Assembly: GCF_901709675.1 (NCBI RefSeq)
Contig: NC_051108.1
Location: 3,258,631-3,322,630, forward strand
From: Syngnathus acus
Taxonomy: Eukaryota > Chordata > Actinopteri > Syngnathiformes > Syngnathidae
Direction of reading: 5' to 3'
DNA: 64,000 nucleotides
In this document: positions 38,882 to 51,253 of the stretch, piece by piece
Layout: every line of letters starts with the position of its first letter
How positions within the stretch are numbered: the first letter of the stretch is position 1
The notes under the pieces: generated by a model
Seen by the model: only the letters and a program-made list of their open reading frames with translations
The model's database searches: none
Told to the model about the DNA's origin: nothing
Made by a program: the position numbers and the translations under genes

Positions 38882-39560
38882 CGTACTGCAGATACCTCTT
38901 TCAAGGCAGACTAACGGGGCTGTCGATGAGCCCCCGAGCCAGTAGCTGGGGCAGGATCCGAAAATGGGCGATACTTCAGGATCACAACTTAGCTAGCTGT
39001 GAAGCTAGCGTTAAGATTAGCACTAATTATGTTCTCAAGTGGCAATGACAAACTGGTACCCCGCGACGCCCCTCTCCCTCTCTCGCTCTGTTGTCGCCAA
39101 ATAGTCGCTGTTGCTAGCGATAGACGATCACCATTTAACTTTGAATGGCGATTGCTTTAATGCAGTTAGTCACTTGGTTAACTTGTTGGGCCAGCCATGC
39201 AAGGGATCCAACAGCTGGCTAGCGGCTACCTTGGATCTAACTCGTCGGCAATTGTAACGGCGAGCTAAGCATGCGATTCGACCCAAAGTATCGCACGTCA
39301 AAAGACAACGTGTTTCGTCCGCAAGAAGAAAAAGGGGGTTCGTGCGTTTCGTCAGATTTCAACTCTTCAGCGGGCCCGTGCGAAGTAAAGTTTCGGGCTC
39401 TTTGGGCTCCTTCCTCTAGTGACCCTGGCCGCCATTCCTAGTAGCGCTGTCATTCCACTTCGTTAAAGCAACACTTCCGGAGGATCCTTTCAAAATAAAA
39501 CGTACTCAGATGTTCACGTTTTGTGTTTGAGTAGTTCCGTGCAGATCAGGTAAGGTTTTA
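38882..39560. promoter_or_regulatory. Divergent reps1/abracl promoter
   Basis: About 650 bp separate the reps1 ATG (38881, minus) from a likely abracl 5' UTR exon ending at a consensus donor (CAG|GTAAGG, gt at about 39550). The interval is richer in CpG and GC than the surrounding introns (for example 39061-39110 and 39280-39470), as expected for a bidirectional housekeeping promoter. Start sites are not marked by TATA boxes. Confidence 0.5.
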
Positions 39561-40686
39561 CAGAATTAACCATATGTAAGTGATATTTTGCACTCTAGAA
39601 ATTATGTCGATTGGTGCGGTTTGGTGACCTCAGTCTTGTGATTCTGCCTATAAGGTTCTGTTGGCTTCTCCAAGCCAGGACCTTCAACTATTAAGGAGAT
39701 TCACAAATTTAAAAATAAGGGGGAAATGTTAAATTTAATACAACAAATACGCTGCAGGGTGCACATTCTTGTTGGACAAAGTCCGACACCAGCCTGTTGA
39801 GGAATGCATCACGATTAGTTTGAAGACTTCGGGAAATTTGGCAATCTATGTCAGATTCGAGGCTCTTTACAAAAAGAAACATGAACAATAACCATTTTTT
39901 GAACATTTCAGAGATTTTTTTTTAAATTTTCATATGTACAAAATTTGCAGCCGATCGTATTTTAGTGTACAATTTAAATCAACCCATTTTTACTGTTAGT
40001 CATAGTAGTAAGAATTTACGACGACCACAAACACAGCGCACACAATACCAGGCAGCCGCATCGTGGAGAGTCACCAAATCACGGGTAAGAAAATGTTAAG
40101 TTCTTCTTAAAACATCACATGCTTGCACAGTATATATTCGTCGACTTGTTTAAAATATTTCCGGGCAGCGTATTTCACATTGCATTCATTATCAGTCAGG
40201 ACTCCACCCTGAGTGTAAGCAGTCACCGGTTACAGTACTGCCAAGCATTCCGCATTGTAACTCAATTGATTGTCATTTTAAAATCGATTATGTATGGATC
40301 ACCAACGTTTACATTGTAACGAGAACGCGTTGACGTTCATGGCAAAATTGAACAATAATTTTTGTTCATGGCGAGCCGGTGTCGCGCCGATCATCGACTT
40401 CCGCATAGACAGTGAAACGCCCTACTCGTGTTGTAGCTTGCAGACATGCAGTCATTGCACTGGTTCTTTTTTCCTGATTGCATTTGAATGCATCGTAAGC
40501 GAATTAAATGACCATTGTTATGATGAACACTTTTAAATCATCACTTGAATTCAACAAACTTGCAGCACATCATGGAAAATATTGTGAATTAAATCTGTTT
40601 TGTGTTTGCACCAAAATTCATCACACACTGAAGAATACCATTAACATGTTAATGTCTCTTGTTTCAATTCTCTTTCCAGAGCAACA

Positions 40687-41134
40687 ATGAATGTCTCTCA
40701 TGAAATAAACTTACTGGTGGGGGAGATCGAACGACTTGGCAGCAAAAGTGAGTGCAGGCTCTTATTGTGCATTGTAGCATTATGAGGTTCAGTCTTTTGT
40801 CTAGCCAGTCTGTTTGTAAGCCAGTTAATTCCATAAATCCACTCCAAGCATAAACCATGCAATTATGTGATTTTTAAGGCTGACTACTCTAACTGCTGGA
40901 AACATGGAGAAACAAGTACAAAAAAAAAAAAATTGTGAATTTATCACAGATGCTGAGGGTCAAACAAGCGTAAAGTTTGGAGTGCTGTTCAATGACGACC
41001 GCTGTGCCAACATCTTCGAGGCTTTGGTAGGCACCCTGAAGGCCGCCAAGAAGAAGAAAATTGTCTCCTTCGAAAGCGAGTTGCTTCTGCAGGGCGTCCA
41101 CGATAATGTTGACATCATCCTGCTCCAAAATTGA
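40687..41134 (+). CDS. abracl: Costars family protein ABRACL
   Basis: Two coding exons (40687-40747, 40950-41134) give 81 residues, exactly the length of human ABRACL. The protein is a single costars domain, similar to the actin-binding C-terminus of ABRA/STARS, and is implicated in actin dynamics and cell motility. MNVSHEINLLVGEIERLGSK and the stretch FGVLFNDDRCANIFEALVGT, ending GVHDNVDIILLQN, are near-identical to the vertebrate protein. The 5' UTR must be spliced from upstream (candidate donors near 39550 and 40086; an acceptor precedes the ATG). Its place beside reps1 and heca mirrors human 6q24. Confidence 0.97.
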
Positions 41135-41930
41135 GGTCTCGCCGTTACGCACACTTTGCTATTAAGCAAAGTATTTTGGTGTCTTTTCCAAATATCAGGC
41201 TTCTGCTGTATTCGTGATCATTTTTTTCCTGCATGTCCAAAGCCATTCTTATTCATTTTAATTTAGTTGCATTTCAGTTTGCCAAACAAAGCCAAAATCA
41301 GTGTTTGGGAACAATTTTTGTTTCAAGGGCTATTTAACAGCCACGAATGACAACATTTTTAACGACCTAATGTTCCTTAAACAAAGCACATGACTTGATA
41401 GAAAGTAGTGTGACGTGTAATCAGTTATATGTGGATATTTGGAAAGTTTTGGCTGTATTGTAATGATAAAGTAACATAGTCGGACAAATGTGTTAGATTT
41501 AAAAATATAGAATAGAACAGTACTATTATGTCTGTTCTTGGTGTTCGTTTTGGTTAACTGTCATCAAGACTGCTTACTTTTTTCCATAGATTTTTTTTTA
41601 AAAACCAAAATGCTCAGGGTGAATTCCATCAATATCCGGTAGTGAGAAAAAGGGGTTTAAAGAGCTACTGTGACTTTTTGAAAACAAGTCACCAAGCCTC
41701 TGGTATGACTTTTTCCGTAAAATCCCGTATTTCATGCTGTGAGCAGACTGTCACTTAACATGCGTTTCATTTAGCAACTTTTATTGCATGTCATGCAAAT
41801 TTCAGTAATTACAGCAAACTGTTCCCGTCAAATCATTAGTGAACACGTCTTTAAAAGGTTAGATTTAGCACAACGTGCATATCAACAATGAACTATCTAG
41901 ATTAATCACACAAAATAGAGCTATTATATA

Positions 41931-42265
41931 CAATAATCCCTCGTTTATCATGGATAATTGGTTCCAAAAACCACCCGCGATAACTGAAATCCGCGAAGTA
42001 CGGTCACCAACAAGAAGTACTGGGCAGGCTAACGAGTTAACGGAAAGATGCTAATTCGCGATCGTGCTAACACGCGAAAACGGGCTTCTAAAGGAATGTA
42101 AACGAACATTTGGAGCAATACTACATTATCCTAAAAGTTAGACACATGTTTCCTCAATTTAGAAGTTTTATTTGGACTTCTAAATGTTTTTTTTAATTTG
42201 GAAAAAAAAATCCGCGATGTAGTGAAGCCACGATAAACGAAACGCGAAGTAGCGAGGGATCACTG
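41931..42265. mobile_element. pogo/Tigger-like MITE
   Basis: A 335-bp nonautonomous DNA element flanked by TA on both sides. Left end CAATAATCCCTCGTTTATC and right end (reverse complement) CAGTGATCCCTCGCTACTT share the CARTRATCCCTCG terminal motif typical of pogo/Tigger Tc1-mariner relatives. Subterminal 'cgcgataa/ccgcgaagta' words recur inverted inside both ends. No transposase reading frame is present. Confidence 0.8.
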
Positions 42266-42267
42266 TA

Positions 42268-43560
42268 TTGGTTAATGATGGTTCCATACATTACATGAGT
42301 CCATTATGCTACCTCTCAACTTTTGTATAACACACATTAAATTCATAACCAGAAATCTCTGTAGACAAGTGCATTTTTAAAACACATTTTTGTTATTCTT
42401 TGTTATAAAGATTGCATCGCATCTTTTGTAGAAAATATTTTTTTTGTCCCAAGCACCCCTCCTCCAAAAAAAAAAACAGACCATGTAATGGACAAAGTGT
42501 TTACATTGGACACGTGTTTGTTGTGCAATTTTTTTAGAGCATACAATTACTAAAGGGTGCCAACAAAAATCAGTTTGTAATGTTTCCTCAGGACCAAATC
42601 AACTCAACCAAATATGCTTGATAAATGAACCAGTACAGTAGTTTTTGTCTATTTACCACTGTTTATTTCGTACTGTAAGGCCAATGACATTTGCAGATCA
42701 GGCATATTTGCTGGTGTAAAACGATCTTCTGCATGGTTTTAAGCATGTCGACTGTTAAATCGCATCATGTCGGCCTGTGTGCATTTGTAACAATTGAGGG
42801 AGATGCAAACAGTGAGATGCCTGGTCTGCAAGTTCAATGTGTCCCATTCTAAAATGTAAATGAGGTGAACATATCGTAAAGCAAGACGAGAGAGAGGCCT
42901 CGCCAGAACAGCATCAATACCTCTATGATCAATGTCTGTGAATGAATATATAACTCCTGGATAGTGTGTTAGAATTACTGTCTTTTGTAGTGGCAATAAC
43001 CCATGTCTACATTCCAATAAATGAAATCTTTTAACTTCACACTGCTTTGTCACATTTTCTTTCATGAGAGCAAAAGATCAATGTTCACAACCATGTCAAA
43101 AGCCCTCATGTGAAAAAAGAAAAATGGCAAATATGATAAGAAATTCAGCCTCATTGCAACACAAGTCTTTGGAAAATCCTCCTACCGTAAATCACCAGCC
43201 TCCCGCATGAATGTGATGCAGATGATCACTACTTAATTTTCTCACTGGGCTTGTGGGGTTCACAGTTGGGAGGGGACACTGGTGTATATTTGTTTCTAAA
43301 GTCAGGAAAAGCATAACATCAATTTGATATACACGACATTATTTGGTATTGTCGCTGGAATACTCTTCACGAGATCCAATGTAAGAGCAGCACTTTAGAT
43401 ATTACACAATCATTTCGTATTTAATGTTTCGTCCTCGTACTTCAATAATCATCCATTTTCAAAGATTTTACCGAGTGCAGTGAGTGGTGGAAAACCACAC
43501 GGTTGAACGAATGAATGAAGTGTCGAAAAAGCACGTAATACTGGGGATTCCCAGGGTCCG
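42268..43560. other. abracl-heca intergenic region
   Basis: AT-rich DNA without recognisable exons. An ORF on the minus strand around 42739-43065 has no family resemblance or splice context that I can see. Confidence 0.5.
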
Positions 43561-43582
43561 TGAACGCAAACGTCACCGTCGG

Positions 43583-43608
43583 CCAATGCCGGGGGTCCAG
43601 TGACGTCA
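43583..43608 (+). promoter_or_regulatory. heca promoter: CCAAT box and CRE
   Basis: CCAAT at 43583-43587 and the palindromic CRE TGACGTCA at 43601-43608 lie about 270-295 bp before the heca ATG in a CpG-containing stretch. They probably form the core promoter; the start site is not defined. Confidence 0.5.
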
Positions 43609-43877
43609 CGCGGTGGAAGAAGAAGAAGAGAGCAGGAATGAAAACAAGAGAAGGGGCACGCCTTCTCTCCAAAAGGTTATAGCAGCTTAATAAGTGTTGC
43701 TGTCAGAGGTGCACGGAGAGACTAAATAACACCAACAACAACTACGACAACAACACGTCTGTGATTTCACTAAAAATCAAGAGTAGCCCTGCAGAAATGG
43801 AGTCCACAGAAATGACAGACTTCGTTCATCCTAGCCGTTGATAAAAGAGATTGACTCACAAATCGTGTGGGGAAAAA

Positions 43878-46800
43878 ATGCCCAACCAGAAGAATAACAA
43901 GGGGAAGAAAAGCAAACGAACTAACAGTAGCGGAGATGAGCAGGAAAATGGAGCCTGTGCGGCCGCAACAGGAGGCGCGGCCGCGGTCGCTGCTGCTGCG
44001 GCTGCTGCTGCTGCTGCTGCAGCACCCGGGACCGAGCGTTCGAGTGGTAAGAGAGGAAATGGGACACAGACGTACATAAACAAGTTTGGTGATGCTATGT
44101 GACATATTTGAGCCTGCTTCTGTGACATGCCTGCACAGCGACGATGCAAACGGTCGTGTTCGTGCAGAGGTTGTGCTTGCAAAACCCAGCCGTGCAAAAC
44201 TAGCGTGCTATTTTCATGCTTTGCACGCAGATCGTCTGCAAATGCAGGCTAGATGACGATTGGTGGCCTAGTGGGTGTGCTTTTTTTTTTTTTTTAATAC
44301 CGTTCGTATTGATCAAACTAAGAAAGTCTGCTCATTTGCAAACGATTTGTTTTATTCTACATATTGCGGCGGGTAAGGAGCATTTCTTCGAGCAGATATT
44401 GCCGATTAGCCGAAAAGGAAGTCTGTTGTCTCTTCTTCCCACCCCCATGTTTAATGACTCTATATATGTCTTTTAAAATGACAGTTGATACTATATTGCT
44501 TTGAAAACTACAGTTATTAGGCAGTAGAACTGTGTGTGAAAAATATTGAATGTAGGCCTATTGAAGTTTATTGCATAAAATGGTAACACGATTGTATTAA
44601 TATGCTGTTATACTGTTAAGTCCTGAGTCTGAAACACCTTTAAGGAGTTAGCATTGCTCTCCACCTTTCCAAAAGATGCATTATTGAAGATTCTAAAAAT
44701 TCATCTGATTGTGGTCAGGGTTGAACACAGAATAAATTTAACTGGCATACATGAGACAATATTAATCTTTGATCTCCCTCTCGTCTTTAATTATTCAGAG
44801 GCCCAGTGCGCGACCCCTTTGGGCTGCAGCTTGGGCCGGCCCATTGACCTGGAGAAGGATGACTACCAGAGGATCCAGTGCAACAACGAGCTCTGCCCCT
44901 ACGGAAACTGGATGCATCTGCAGTGCTTCTACGAGTGGGAGAGCTCCATTTTGGTACAGTTCAACTGCATCGGTCGTGCACGCTCGTGGAATGAGAAGCA
45001 GTGTCGGCAGAACATGTGGACCAAGAAAGGATATGACCTGGCTTTTCGGTTCTGCTCCTGCCGCTGCGGCCAGGGCCATTTGAAAAAAGACACTGACTGG
45101 TATCAGGTCAAGCGCATGCAGGACGAGCGAAAGAAGAAACCGTCTGAGAGGAGCGCTGGGAGGGTGGGGTCGTCTGGGGGGGCTTCTGGATCTGGGGACA
45201 GTGTGTTTGAGGACCCCAGGAAAAGCAAGCTAGCAGGAGGAGTAGGTAAGACTGCTCACAGGGCATCGAGTCAAGAGCTACCGCAAAGACAATCAGTGGA
45301 CCGCCAGAACTCAGTCGAAAGAGGAGCAGGAGCAGCAGGAGGTCTCTTTCCTTTGGGGCCACCTTTGAAGTCTCCATGCGACTCCCCGGGACAGTCCCCT
45401 CCAACTGGTTTCTCCTTTTCGCCAACATCCGTCCTCGGGCCTGGCGGAGTTGGTTCAGGTTTTCGGGGTCCCCGTCAATTAGGTGAATTTCTCAAATCGG
45501 CAGTGCACATGGATGCACAGCGGAAGCATCTTTTGGTAGGGGGGCCCCTCAGCCGAGCACCGGGTTGCGTTCCTCACCTGGACCCCGCAACTGTTCTACC
45601 CCTGCCGGTGGCCTTCACCCTCCCGCTTCATCACAGACTTGCCTCGGGCGGCTTCGGTGACGGCACGCTTCCTCAACCTGTGCAGTTTCTGAGGAGGATG
45701 GATCTCACAGAGCTTCTCACTCACATCCCTCGCCATAAACTCAACACCTACCATGTTCGAATGGAGGACGATGCCCAGGCGGGCCAGGGAGAAGAACTGC
45801 GTAGGTAAGAAGACACCATTTCCTGCCTAGCGCAAGTCAAGCACAATGTGCATCTAATTGTGTTGCATGGGTGGAGTTTTCCTTTTGGGAGCATGAGCAA
45901 TAATAGGCAAGTGCGCCGTTGTGGGAGTGAGCACACTCGACTAGATTCGAAACAGCTCCCATCATTCTCTTTAAATTAGATCGTCAAGATCGATGGATTC
46001 TTTTGACTACTTATTTCGAGTGACCGCAAAGAAGAAAATCACATCAAAGTTTCGAATCTTTGTGACATTTACTCACTATGTTCTTTTAGGTTCATCCTGT
46101 CCACACTCAGTGCAAGCCAGAGAAATATGGTCAACTGTGCACTATGCCACCGGGCGTTGCCAGTGTTTGAACAGTTTCCGCTGGTGGACGGGACCATGTT
46201 CCTTAGCCCGTCACGCCACGATGAGATTGAGTACGATGTTCCTTGCCACCTGCAAGGTAAAAATGCATTCTTTGTAAAAATAAAAAAAAAATCTTAATTT
46301 GCATCATTATTTTGGTATTACGAGCTCTTTAAATAAATTATGTCATGCACAGCGTCAATTGTTTGAATATGTAATTTTGTTTCTAAAAGTAATATGTTTA
46401 ATTAAAATGTGCATAGCAAAGTGTGTCAGTCTATTTGTAGTGTGTAGCTTTAATGTAAATTAGTGCTGTGCTTGCGCAAGATTGTTTGATGTACTGTCCT
46501 GGCTCACAAGCTTGAATATGGATGGCGTCTAATATGCATAACTACGAAAGGATAATTGATTAAGCTTTGCATACTTGATGTCAAATGATTTAATTTGGTC
46601 CCGCTCTTAAGTGGAGATTGATTCAAATTTCATTTGACACCATGGCTGCAGCGTGAATATAATATGTTGCACTGAAACCTAAGTGACACTTTCAAGGGAG
46701 TTTCCTTTTATTTGGCAACTAATCCTCTTTGTTTGTTTCTAACAGGCAGGTTAATGCACCTCTATGCCATATGTGTGGATTGTCTAGAAGGTGTCCACAA

Positions 46801-47141
46801 GATCGTATGTATCAAGTGCAAGTCTCGATGGGATGGGAGCTGGCACCAATTAGGCACCATGTATACCTACGACATCCTGGCTGCTTCACCTTGTTGTCAG
46901 GTAGAATGCAGATATAACAGTATACAAAATGAGAGAGAAATGGCTTTTATATTTTTGTCCCTTTGCCGTCCACCAGGCTCGTCTGAACTGTAAACACTGC
47001 GGGAAGCCGGTGGTGGACGTTCGCGTCGGTATGCAGTATTTCTCCGAGTACAGCAACGTGCAGCAGTGCCCTCACTGCGGCAACCTGGACTATCACTTCG
47101 TCAAACCCTTCTCCTCCTACAAAGTACTCGAGGCTTATTGA
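43878..47141 (+). CDS. heca: Headcase homolog
   Basis: Five coding exons (43878-44046, 44799-45804, 46090-46256, 46746-46900, 46977-47141) give 553 residues (human 543). Headcase is a conserved metazoan protein implicated in growth and differentiation control and, in flies, in holding imaginal progenitors quiescent. The start MPNQKNNKGKKSKR matches the family, so the upstream in-frame ATG at 43851 was not used. A polyalanine tract built from GCT/GCG/GCA codons (about residues 38-50) precedes the Cys-rich headcase domain (CATPLGCSLG, WNEKQCRQNMWTKKGYDLAF). A Ser/Pro/Gly-rich middle follows, then a second conserved Cys-rich C-terminus (CALCHRALPVFEQFP, CKHCGKPVVDVRVG) ending KVLEAY. Confidence 0.96.
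44047..44798 (+). other. heca intron 1
   Basis: A 752-bp intron with no recognisable embedded gene; contains a poly-T tract at about 44281-44296. Confidence 0.7.
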
Positions 47142-47674
47142 CAAATGTTGTTTATGCATGCTAGTTAATGCTGCTTTTATGTTTTTTACAGTTTAGTAAA
47201 GTTTATATTTTCAAATTGAGTGGAGGGGCTCAAGATTAGTTGGATGTCATAGATTTCCACTTGTACTGTTTTTAACTTTTTTAAGATGTACACACGGATT
47301 CTTGTGGAAGTTCCGGGGTTGTGTCTAATGCTGAAAGCTCAAGAAAGGTGTTGGATTAAGTGTGAAACACATCTATTTGTGACAAGTGAATGTATCTGTA
47401 AGCCAAATTAGAGTTTTATTTTTATCATAAAATGATATCATTCTTGAATAAAGGTTAAGATACGAAGTGCTGTGGATGTTATCTCATCATGTAGTGAGTT
47501 TGGTTCACCACAGTTGTTTTTTTTTAGCTGCAGTTGGTTTGATTTAAAGGTGCAGAAATGTTGGATTTTTCAATTACAAAAAAAAAACTGCACATTTCTC
47601 ACATAATTGTATATTACATGGGTTTCGTCTCACCTTACAGGAGGAGTTAAAGAGATTGAACGACCAATTATAGT
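47142..47674. other. heca 3' UTR and mtif3 3' UTR (convergent)
   Basis: heca (+) and mtif3 (-) are tail to tail 533 bp apart. An AATAAA at about 47447 is the likely heca poly(A) signal; mtif3's 3' UTR must end in the same interval. Confidence 0.65.
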
Positions 47675-48756
47675 TTATTTCTCGTTGATCATTGTTGAAG
47701 CGTGTTCTTGTGTGTCCGAGGGTGATGTTTCATCCTGGGCAGCCTGTGCGTTGGCAGTCTGCGCCAATGAAGTTTGTACTTTGTCTCTTTTGGACAGTTC
47801 CTTAGCTGAAGGTGGCCGAAGTATGCACATGGCCGCTTGACCCTCACGTATGACTTTTGGCTTGGCGACAAATCCCACCATCGCATCTATTCGTTGCACG
47901 ATCTGCTCTAAGTTTTGATCCTGTGTGGAAAAAAAAAGATTTCTCATGTGAGACATGAAGACACATGTGGGAGCTGTGGGTAAACTGGGCATGGGTCTTC
48001 CTCACCAGATTGTTGGAAGACTCTCTGCGTGGCGAGCGCAACGTAATCCTAACGTGGTGCTTTTTCTCCAACCAGCTTTCTACTTGCTTCAATTTGACGG
48101 TCAGGTCGTGAGCCGCGATGCCAGATGAAAAGGTAAGCTCTTTGACCTGCACGGGAGCTAAACGGAATATATCAACCAAATCCATTTAAAATGGCATTTC
48201 ATCTGCTTATGACATGTATGCAGATTAGCATCTTTTTGCAGGTCATTGTAATCTCATGATTGGCGAATGTCAAAAGAAATTGTAGTTAATTTTAGCTCCA
48301 CATACCTGTTTTTGCTTTCTGTTTCTCCCACATTTTCATTTGTTCTTCATGGATTTGTTTCCCACTCATCAGGCGATAGACTGGGGGCTCCTGTCGTTCA
48401 CTGAGCAGCACCAGTTTGAGACCCTTCTCATCCATGATTCTGAGCACATCCGCACGGTGGAGGACACCCAAGTTGTCTCCGGTCTCACTAATTACTTGGA
48501 TTTGTCGCTCTGAGATTTTTCGGCCTACGCTGGTGATCGTTGTACGAGCATGAGGATCCTTTTTTTTCTTTACTGCAGGAGTTGGGTTCAAGTTATCCAC
48601 CTCTGTGCAGAAGGGTGACCATCTCCAATGGTTAGCAAAGATGCTGCTCTTTTTGCTCCTCCCAAGAGCCCTTAATGTTGGCGTCCAGGAGCCTGGACTG
48701 CCCCCATTCACCATTTGGACTGCATAAAGTACTTTCCTAACACAGCCTGCTGCCAT
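47675..48756 (-). CDS. mtif3: Mitochondrial translation initiation factor IF-3
   Basis: Three coding exons (48756-48306, 48157-48006, 47920-47675) give 282 residues (human about 278). mtIF3 dissociates mitochondrial ribosomes and checks start-codon/fMet-tRNA pairing on the small subunit. A basic, hydroxylated N-terminus (about 1-60) reads as a mitochondrial targeting sequence. The IF3 N-domain (about 75-145; GRKISERQIQVISETGDNLG, MDEKGLKLVLLSE) is joined to the IF3 C-domain (VQVKELTFSSGIAAHDLTVK, VRITLRSPR), followed by an extension rich in Ser/Thr/Gln/Glu. The ATG lies two bases inside its exon, right after an AG acceptor, so a noncoding exon upstream (toward 49250) is expected. Confidence 0.95.
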
Positions 48757-48759
48757 AAT

Positions 48760-49969
48760 CTGAAGAGAAGTGAACAAACATGCAAAATGATAAAAAGTCA
48801 CAAACATTAGCAGTAAATCTTTGTTCCAAGTTAAGACAGATCATGACTTATTGAGTGCATGACTTAGTAGAATTGTGCCATGTAGTTTGAGCACACACCC
48901 CTAAAAAATAAATCAAATAAAGCCCATCTCGCTACCAAGATTCTCCAATTTAACATTGTATAGTTATTACAATTCTCAACGAAAATATAGGTGGCGCCTT
49001 TTAAAGCCTAAATAATTATTGGGTACAAAAAATACGTTTTACTTCCTTTGTTTTTTACGACATATAAATACACGATTAATTATGTTTTCATTTTATGACT
49101 TGCCCACCACACAGTAGAGTGCTGCGAGTCGCTGATAAAACAGCAGTATTCAACCGTCTTTTAATTGCCTTTAGAGTTTTGCTAAACAGATAAAAATATG
49201 TTTTTGCCGCATTTGACCAATACCGTTCAATGTCGCGCATTCATATTTACAGAAGCTGAAGGGTGACTGCTACTGGTTTCTTCCGCAATGCTCTTCCTCG
49301 TTTATTTACTCTGGGATAACACATTTAGTAAGCGTACAATACTGCCCCCTACAGAACAGAAAAGAGTACTACCTCATACCTACACAATCTCAGCCATTAT
49401 GTATTTTCTTGAACTGTTTGTTTTGAAATACGACATTTTAAAGCAAAATATAAAGCTAAGCCATAATTTATTATTTTTTAATCTTTGCTGGAAGATAATA
49501 TGCGACTAAGGGGTGAAAGGAAAACAGGTCCTGCATGAGGAGTACAACAATGGAAAATGCAAAACTATCTCATCATAAATGCAAAAAAATAAATGATGTG
49601 CCACAGATGAGATGGAGTTTTTGAACAAGCAGAAAACACACCGCATTAACAACCCAACATTCTTCATCAAACATTTCTTCAATGATGTAATGAGTATGGA
49701 ATATTTAGCTTCTCCTAATCCTTTGTCATCTTGTTTAAGAATGATTAGGATAATGTTGTTTTTCTTGACAATAATGAGATCTGTACACATCTGCAGCACA
49801 TTATTTTGAAGACAAAATGAGAACATTTATTAGGTATCAAGACTGAAAATAACAATGGCATTTAAAGGCATATAATGGACCCAAACATATACTGTACATG
49901 AACAACAAAACATTTGAATCTATATTAACTCACATGCAAACAAATTGAACAAAAGGCCAGTGAATATAT
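48760..49969. other. mtif3 5' region and knstrn 3' region
   Basis: Contains the mtif3 5' UTR/promoter on the minus strand (possibly near 49100-49290) and the knstrn 3' UTR. No additional coding exon is recognised; the sequence is AT-rich. Confidence 0.5.
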
Positions 49970-51253
49970 TTACAATAAGAGAGCTTCTGCTTCCGTGAGC
50001 GCTTTTTCCAAATCGGCAGCTTCCAGAGCAAAGGCCTGTCTCTCTTGCATCATTTGTTCTCGTGCTTCAGTCAGGTCTAACATTGTTTTCTGGAGTTCCT
50101 AAAATTACAAAAGTATAGAAAAATGGATGGCAACACAATCAAAATGTTTGAAACTGTTTATGGTGACGTATCAAAGTTACAAACTGATCATTCATAATAT
50201 GAAAATAATAATATCACCTGCAGTCGAGAACGCTGCTGAGTTGCAATGTCACCAAAAGTTTTTAATTCTTTCAGCAGGTCTGTGGAGACACTCTGGAATT
50301 GGACAAAAGTGTTGTCTTTGACTTGAAATCTTGTACATGTATATTCATACTATTCTCTTTCACTTTATAGAAACTTACATCAAGTAGAGCAAAGAATTCG
50401 AAATACATGTGCGTACCATGACTTCTTTTCTTTGTTCTTCATTCTGACGTGCAGTTTCACCAATTAGTTCTCCTGAAACTAAGTAGCAATCCAAAATGAA
50501 TTTCAATAATGTTCTAAACAATAATTAACAACAAACTGCGAAGCATACATACTTGGGTCTATTTTGGCAGCCACTAGGATTGTCTGGCAGTCCTTGAGGT
50601 TTTTCTGTACCTTAGAGTTCTCGTTTTCAAGTTCACTGTACTGCTGCTCCAGATGGTTGACCCTTTGCTGTGTTTTAAAAACAGAATTTGGGTAAAAAAA
50701 ACACTCAAAGCATGGTGTCAATCAAAGGAGTTGTTTATTTTCTATACCTGTGTTTCCGTAAGGTTTTTCTGCAGTTCCTCTTTGGCAGCCACCAATCGTT
50801 GATTTTGCTCCTTTAGTTCTGCCTGCAGTTCATATCTTGAGGAAATCCTAAGACAAAAAGTATATGTTTATATGAATAAGGTTAAATCCCCATTTTGCTT
50901 GCAAAGAAAAACATATTTTATGGACTTACGCTTTGTAGACCTTTGGCGCAACATTTTCTCTGGAGGACAAGAGTGGGATGGGGGGGGGGGCAATTAAATA
51001 TAGCAGATAAATGTTTATCCATTTTCAGGGACGTTATTAATGATTTCTCACCGTGATATGTGTTCTTTTTGTCTGAGGACAGCATGTTTTTGGTGAGACT
51101 TAGCTGAAGTTGCTGTTTCATTTTTATGGGCTGATTTCTTTGGCTCCGTATGGAGGTGTCCTGTGGAAATGATGCCAATTTCGATATAGTTTTTTTAAAT
51201 CAATTACATAAAAATCAACAAAAAGAAAACTGACCTCTGGGTATTTTTGACAT
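49970..51253 (-). CDS. knstrn: Small kinetochore-associated protein (kinastrin/SKAP)
   Basis: Eight coding exons (51253-51235, 51160-51052, 50959-50930, 50847-50748, 50667-50553, 50472-50417, 50292-50218, 50098-49970) give 210 residues, shorter than human (about 316) because the N-terminus is brief. KNSTRN works with astrin at kinetochores and spindle microtubules to keep bi-oriented chromosomes attached. Residues 2-5 are SKIP, an SxIP end-binding motif, followed by basic residues. From about residue 55 the protein is mostly heptad coiled coil (RYELQAELKEQNQRLVAAKE, VNHLEQQYSELENENSKVQK). The C-terminus ELQKTMLDLTEAREQM is the most family-like part. It is divergent from knl1, another kinetochore gene. 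Confidence 0.85.

Noticed and set aside
43851-43877. Upstream in-frame ATG for heca (nine extra residues)
   Set aside because: Family proteins begin MPNQKN; the extra residues have no counterpart.
43856-44197. Minus-strand ORF opposite heca exon 1
   Set aside because: Shadow of the GCT/CTG triplet run; the plus-strand frame matches HECA.
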